NCBI GenBank assembly: GCA_943369295.1
Contig: CALRMU020000002.1
Span: 248,001-312,000, forward strand
DNA from: JAKRSE01 sp943369295
Lineage (GTDB): Bacteria > Armatimonadota > Fimbriimonadia > Fimbriimonadales > Fimbriimonadaceae
DNA length: 64,000 nt
Direction of reading: 5' to 3'
A program made the translations under genes and the position numbers. Below the pieces are notes generated by a model. That model saw only the letters and a list, made by a program, of their open reading frames with translations, was not told the DNA's origin and did no database searches. This document shows positions 62,123 through 64,000 of this stretch, one piece after another. Position 1 is the first letter of the stretch. Each line of letters begins with the position of its first letter.

Positions 62123-63879
62123 GTTGCAAAGCTCTGCCCCGTTTTAGGGGATTGAAACGACTGTGCCTTGGGCCAAAGAGCAATCTCGAGTCGATCTCGT
62201 TGCAAAGCTCTGCCCCGTTTTAGGGGATTGAAACATCCAACCTTAAAAGTATTGGACTCAGGTGAGTTGGGAAGAGTGATGTTGCAAAGCTCTGCCCCGT
62301 TTTAGGGGATTGAAACAGTGCACATTGCGGCCCATTGCTTGATGCTGGTGCAAGACTGTTGCAAAGCTCTGCCCCGTTTTAGGGGATTGAAACCAGTCGA
62401 GACCATGTTCTTTTCGGTCTTGATGTCGAATGACAGTTGCAAAGCTCTGCCCCGTTTTAGGGGATTGAAACGCTGAGGAGACTGTTGCTGGAACAGACAC
62501 CCCGATAAGCGGTGGTTGCAAAGCTCTGCCCCGTTTTAGGGGATTGAAACGTGCTGGGTCTGACCCCAGGTGAGCCATTTGGCTTTAACCTGTTGCAAAG
62601 CTCTGCCCCGTTTTAGGGGATTGAAACTTGAGATCCTCCTTGACCAAGTTGATCGGTTCGGTTCCAAGTTGCAAAGCTCTGCCCCGTTTTAGGGGATTGA
62701 AACCGAATCGCCTGCTGACGATCCAAGTAGTTGCCGTGATTGGTGAGGTTGCAAAGCTCTGCCCCGTTTTAGGGGATTGAAACTTGCAGTAAAGCAAAGA
62801 GGGACTAAAGCAACCTACTTTTGAGTTGCAAAGCTCTGCCCCGTTTTAGGGGATTGAAACGTCCCCGCCTTTACGGCAGCCTGGGAGCCCGACTGCATTA
62901 AGCGTTGCAAAGCTCTGCCCCGTTTTAGGGGATTGAAACTTGAGACTCAGTGCCTCAAACTCAGCCGCTGCACTGCTGGTTGCAAAGCTCTGCCCCGTTT
63001 TAGGGGATTGAAACAGGATGATCTCCATTCGCTCATGAGTGACAGATGCATGACCACGTTGCAAAGCTCTGCCCCGTTCTAGGGGATCGAAACTACTTCG
63101 TCTACGCTGTTAAGTACAGTCTACTTGTGTTTTCATGTTGCAAAGCTCTGCCCCGTTTTAGGGGATTGAAACCAGAATTCCTCATCGAATTGTGAAGGGT
63201 ACGATTTTACTGTTGCAAAGCTCTGCCCCGTTTTAGGGGATTGAAACCCTTCTTTGGAAATTTTCATGCCAGGCGCGTGGGAAAACATTGCGGGTTGCAA
63301 AGCTCTGCCCCGTTTTAGGGGATTGAAACTCATCCATTTCCAATTCCATGGAGACTTCCCTGAGATCTCTTCTTGTTGCAAAGCTCTGCCCCGTTTTAGG
63401 GGATTGAAACGTCTGTGGGGTTGAGGTCCCAGAAGTTGATTTTGTGATCCAACTGTTGCAAAGCTCTGCCCCGTTTTAGGGGATTGAAACATAAGGCTCA
63501 TCCCGATCAAACCGTCCCGCACTGGCATAGGGTTGCAAAGCTCTGCCCCGTTTTAGGGGATTGAAACGTGCGTCGACCCTCAGAAAGTCTGGGCCGAAGC
63601 TTGTAAGCAAGCCGTTGCAAAGCTCTGCCCCGTTTTAGGGGATTGAAACCAGCGCATCCGCATCAATCAGCTTAGCCACGGTTCACCGTTGCAAAGCTCT
63701 GTCCCGTTTTAGGGGATTGAAATAACTCCCCAACCAGGGCGCGGAGGGCGGCGTTCTCGGCTAAAGCCTTTGCAAAGCTCTGCCCCGTTTTAGGGGATTG
63801 AAACTTGCGATCATGGCAAGGACGACGATGATGTTCAGTCGCTGTTTCAAAGCTCTGCCCCGTTTTAGGGGGTGCATTG
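62123..63879 (+). CRISPR. CRISPR array 2 (type III-B), 23 repeats, transcribed rightward
   Basis: 36-bp repeats start at 62123, 62199, 62281, 62358, 62436, 62515, 62592, 62668, 62748, 62825, 62904, 62979, 63058, 63137, 63212, 63294, 63375, 63455, 63532, 63614, 63688, 63769 and 63844. Repeat starts GTTGCAAAGCTC and ends GTTTTAGGGGATTGAAAC. Spacers are about 38-46 bases. The first 12 repeats are uniform; changes appear at 63058, 63688 and 63769, and the last (63844) loses its 3' end, as expected at the leader-distal side. It differs from the array 1 repeat at positions 3, 9 and 11 only. Confidence 0.98.
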
Positions 63880-64000
63880 GAATGACGAAGTAAGAAGGAG
63901 GAATGAAGGAGATCCGAATTACTTGCTGGCAGCTACCGTCTTGGCCTAGTCTGCCAGTCCCGTAGGAAAAATGAATGCCGACTCTTCATTCCTCCTCCAT
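63880..64000. other. Trailer flank of array 2 with short inverted repeats
   Basis: No gene. The first 55 bases are homologous, inverted, to the trailer of array 1. AGGAGGAATGAAG at 63896-63908 has an exact inverted partner CTTCATTCCTCCT at 63984-63996. Confidence 0.5.

Noticed and set aside
62258..63528. Minus-strand open frames across array 2 with FQSPKTGQSFAT
   Set aside because: Same artefact as in array 1; the strand is also opposite to array transcription.
46500..64000. Intact tRNA-Ala(CGC) marking the right end of the island
   Set aside because: No matching T-arm/acceptor sequence was found in this range; the end is presumably outside the window.
1..64000. Insertion sequences or prophage genes
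   Set aside because: No transposase, terminase, capsid or tail gene was seen; the only mobility gene is the tyrosine recombinase at 45.4 kb.

Overview
The window is bacterial chromosomal DNA of roughly 50-55% GC. Genes are densely packed, often with 4-bp start/stop overlaps, and many are secreted or lipoproteins. The mix of DUF1800, DUF4397, GH10 xylanase, sulfatase, M14 peptidase and RHS proteins, with few classical ribosome sites and several probable leaderless starts, suits a free-living heterotroph. An Armatimonadota (Fimbriimonadia-like) origin is my guess; no marker gene here proves it.

Layout. (1) 1-4.3 kb: the C-terminal end of an RHS polymorphic toxin (pretoxin Hint domain plus GIY-YIG-like nuclease) with a putative leucine-rich-repeat immunity gene. 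Two displaced RHS tip copies follow: one carries an HExxH peptidase-like tip and a lipoprotein, the other is fused to HEAT-like repeats. (2) 4.5-13 kb: a DUF817 membrane protein, RlmI-type rRNA methyltransferase, DUF1801 protein, a wHTH/nucleotidyltransferase pair whose second gene has an in-frame stop, and an M14 peptidase. (3) 13.2-20.2 kb: four consecutive paralogous envelope proteins and a wHTH-TPR regulator. (4) 20.2-24.6 kb: three tandem DUF4397 lipoproteins, a glycine-rich RRM protein and a block of short palindromes. (5) 24.6-31.5 kb: DUF1800, a Fur-family regulator, and a large STAND-type NTPase flanked by a direct repeat of the fur 3' end. (6) 31.6-45.2 kb: a metallopeptidase-like protein, GH10 xylanase, TPR-thioredoxin protein, ankyrin protein and sulfatase among hypothetical genes. 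(7) 45.3-64 kb: a tRNA-Ala 3' remnant and tyrosine recombinase, then a complete type III-B CRISPR-Cas locus continuing past the window.

The CRISPR locus is mirror-symmetric. From a central divergent promoter region, cas6-cas1-cas2-array 1 runs left and cmr1-cmr6-array 2 runs right. Leaders and trailers of the two arrays are homologous, so the arrays look like an inverted duplication. Cas10 keeps its cyclase motifs but lacks an HD nuclease domain, so signalling by cyclic oligoadenylate should be the main output. The recognisable CARF nuclease (Card1/Can2-like) has lost two of three catalytic residues. A second CARF protein is translationally coupled to an SF1 helicase. This CARF-helicase pair is the best candidate for an undescribed type III effector module in the window.
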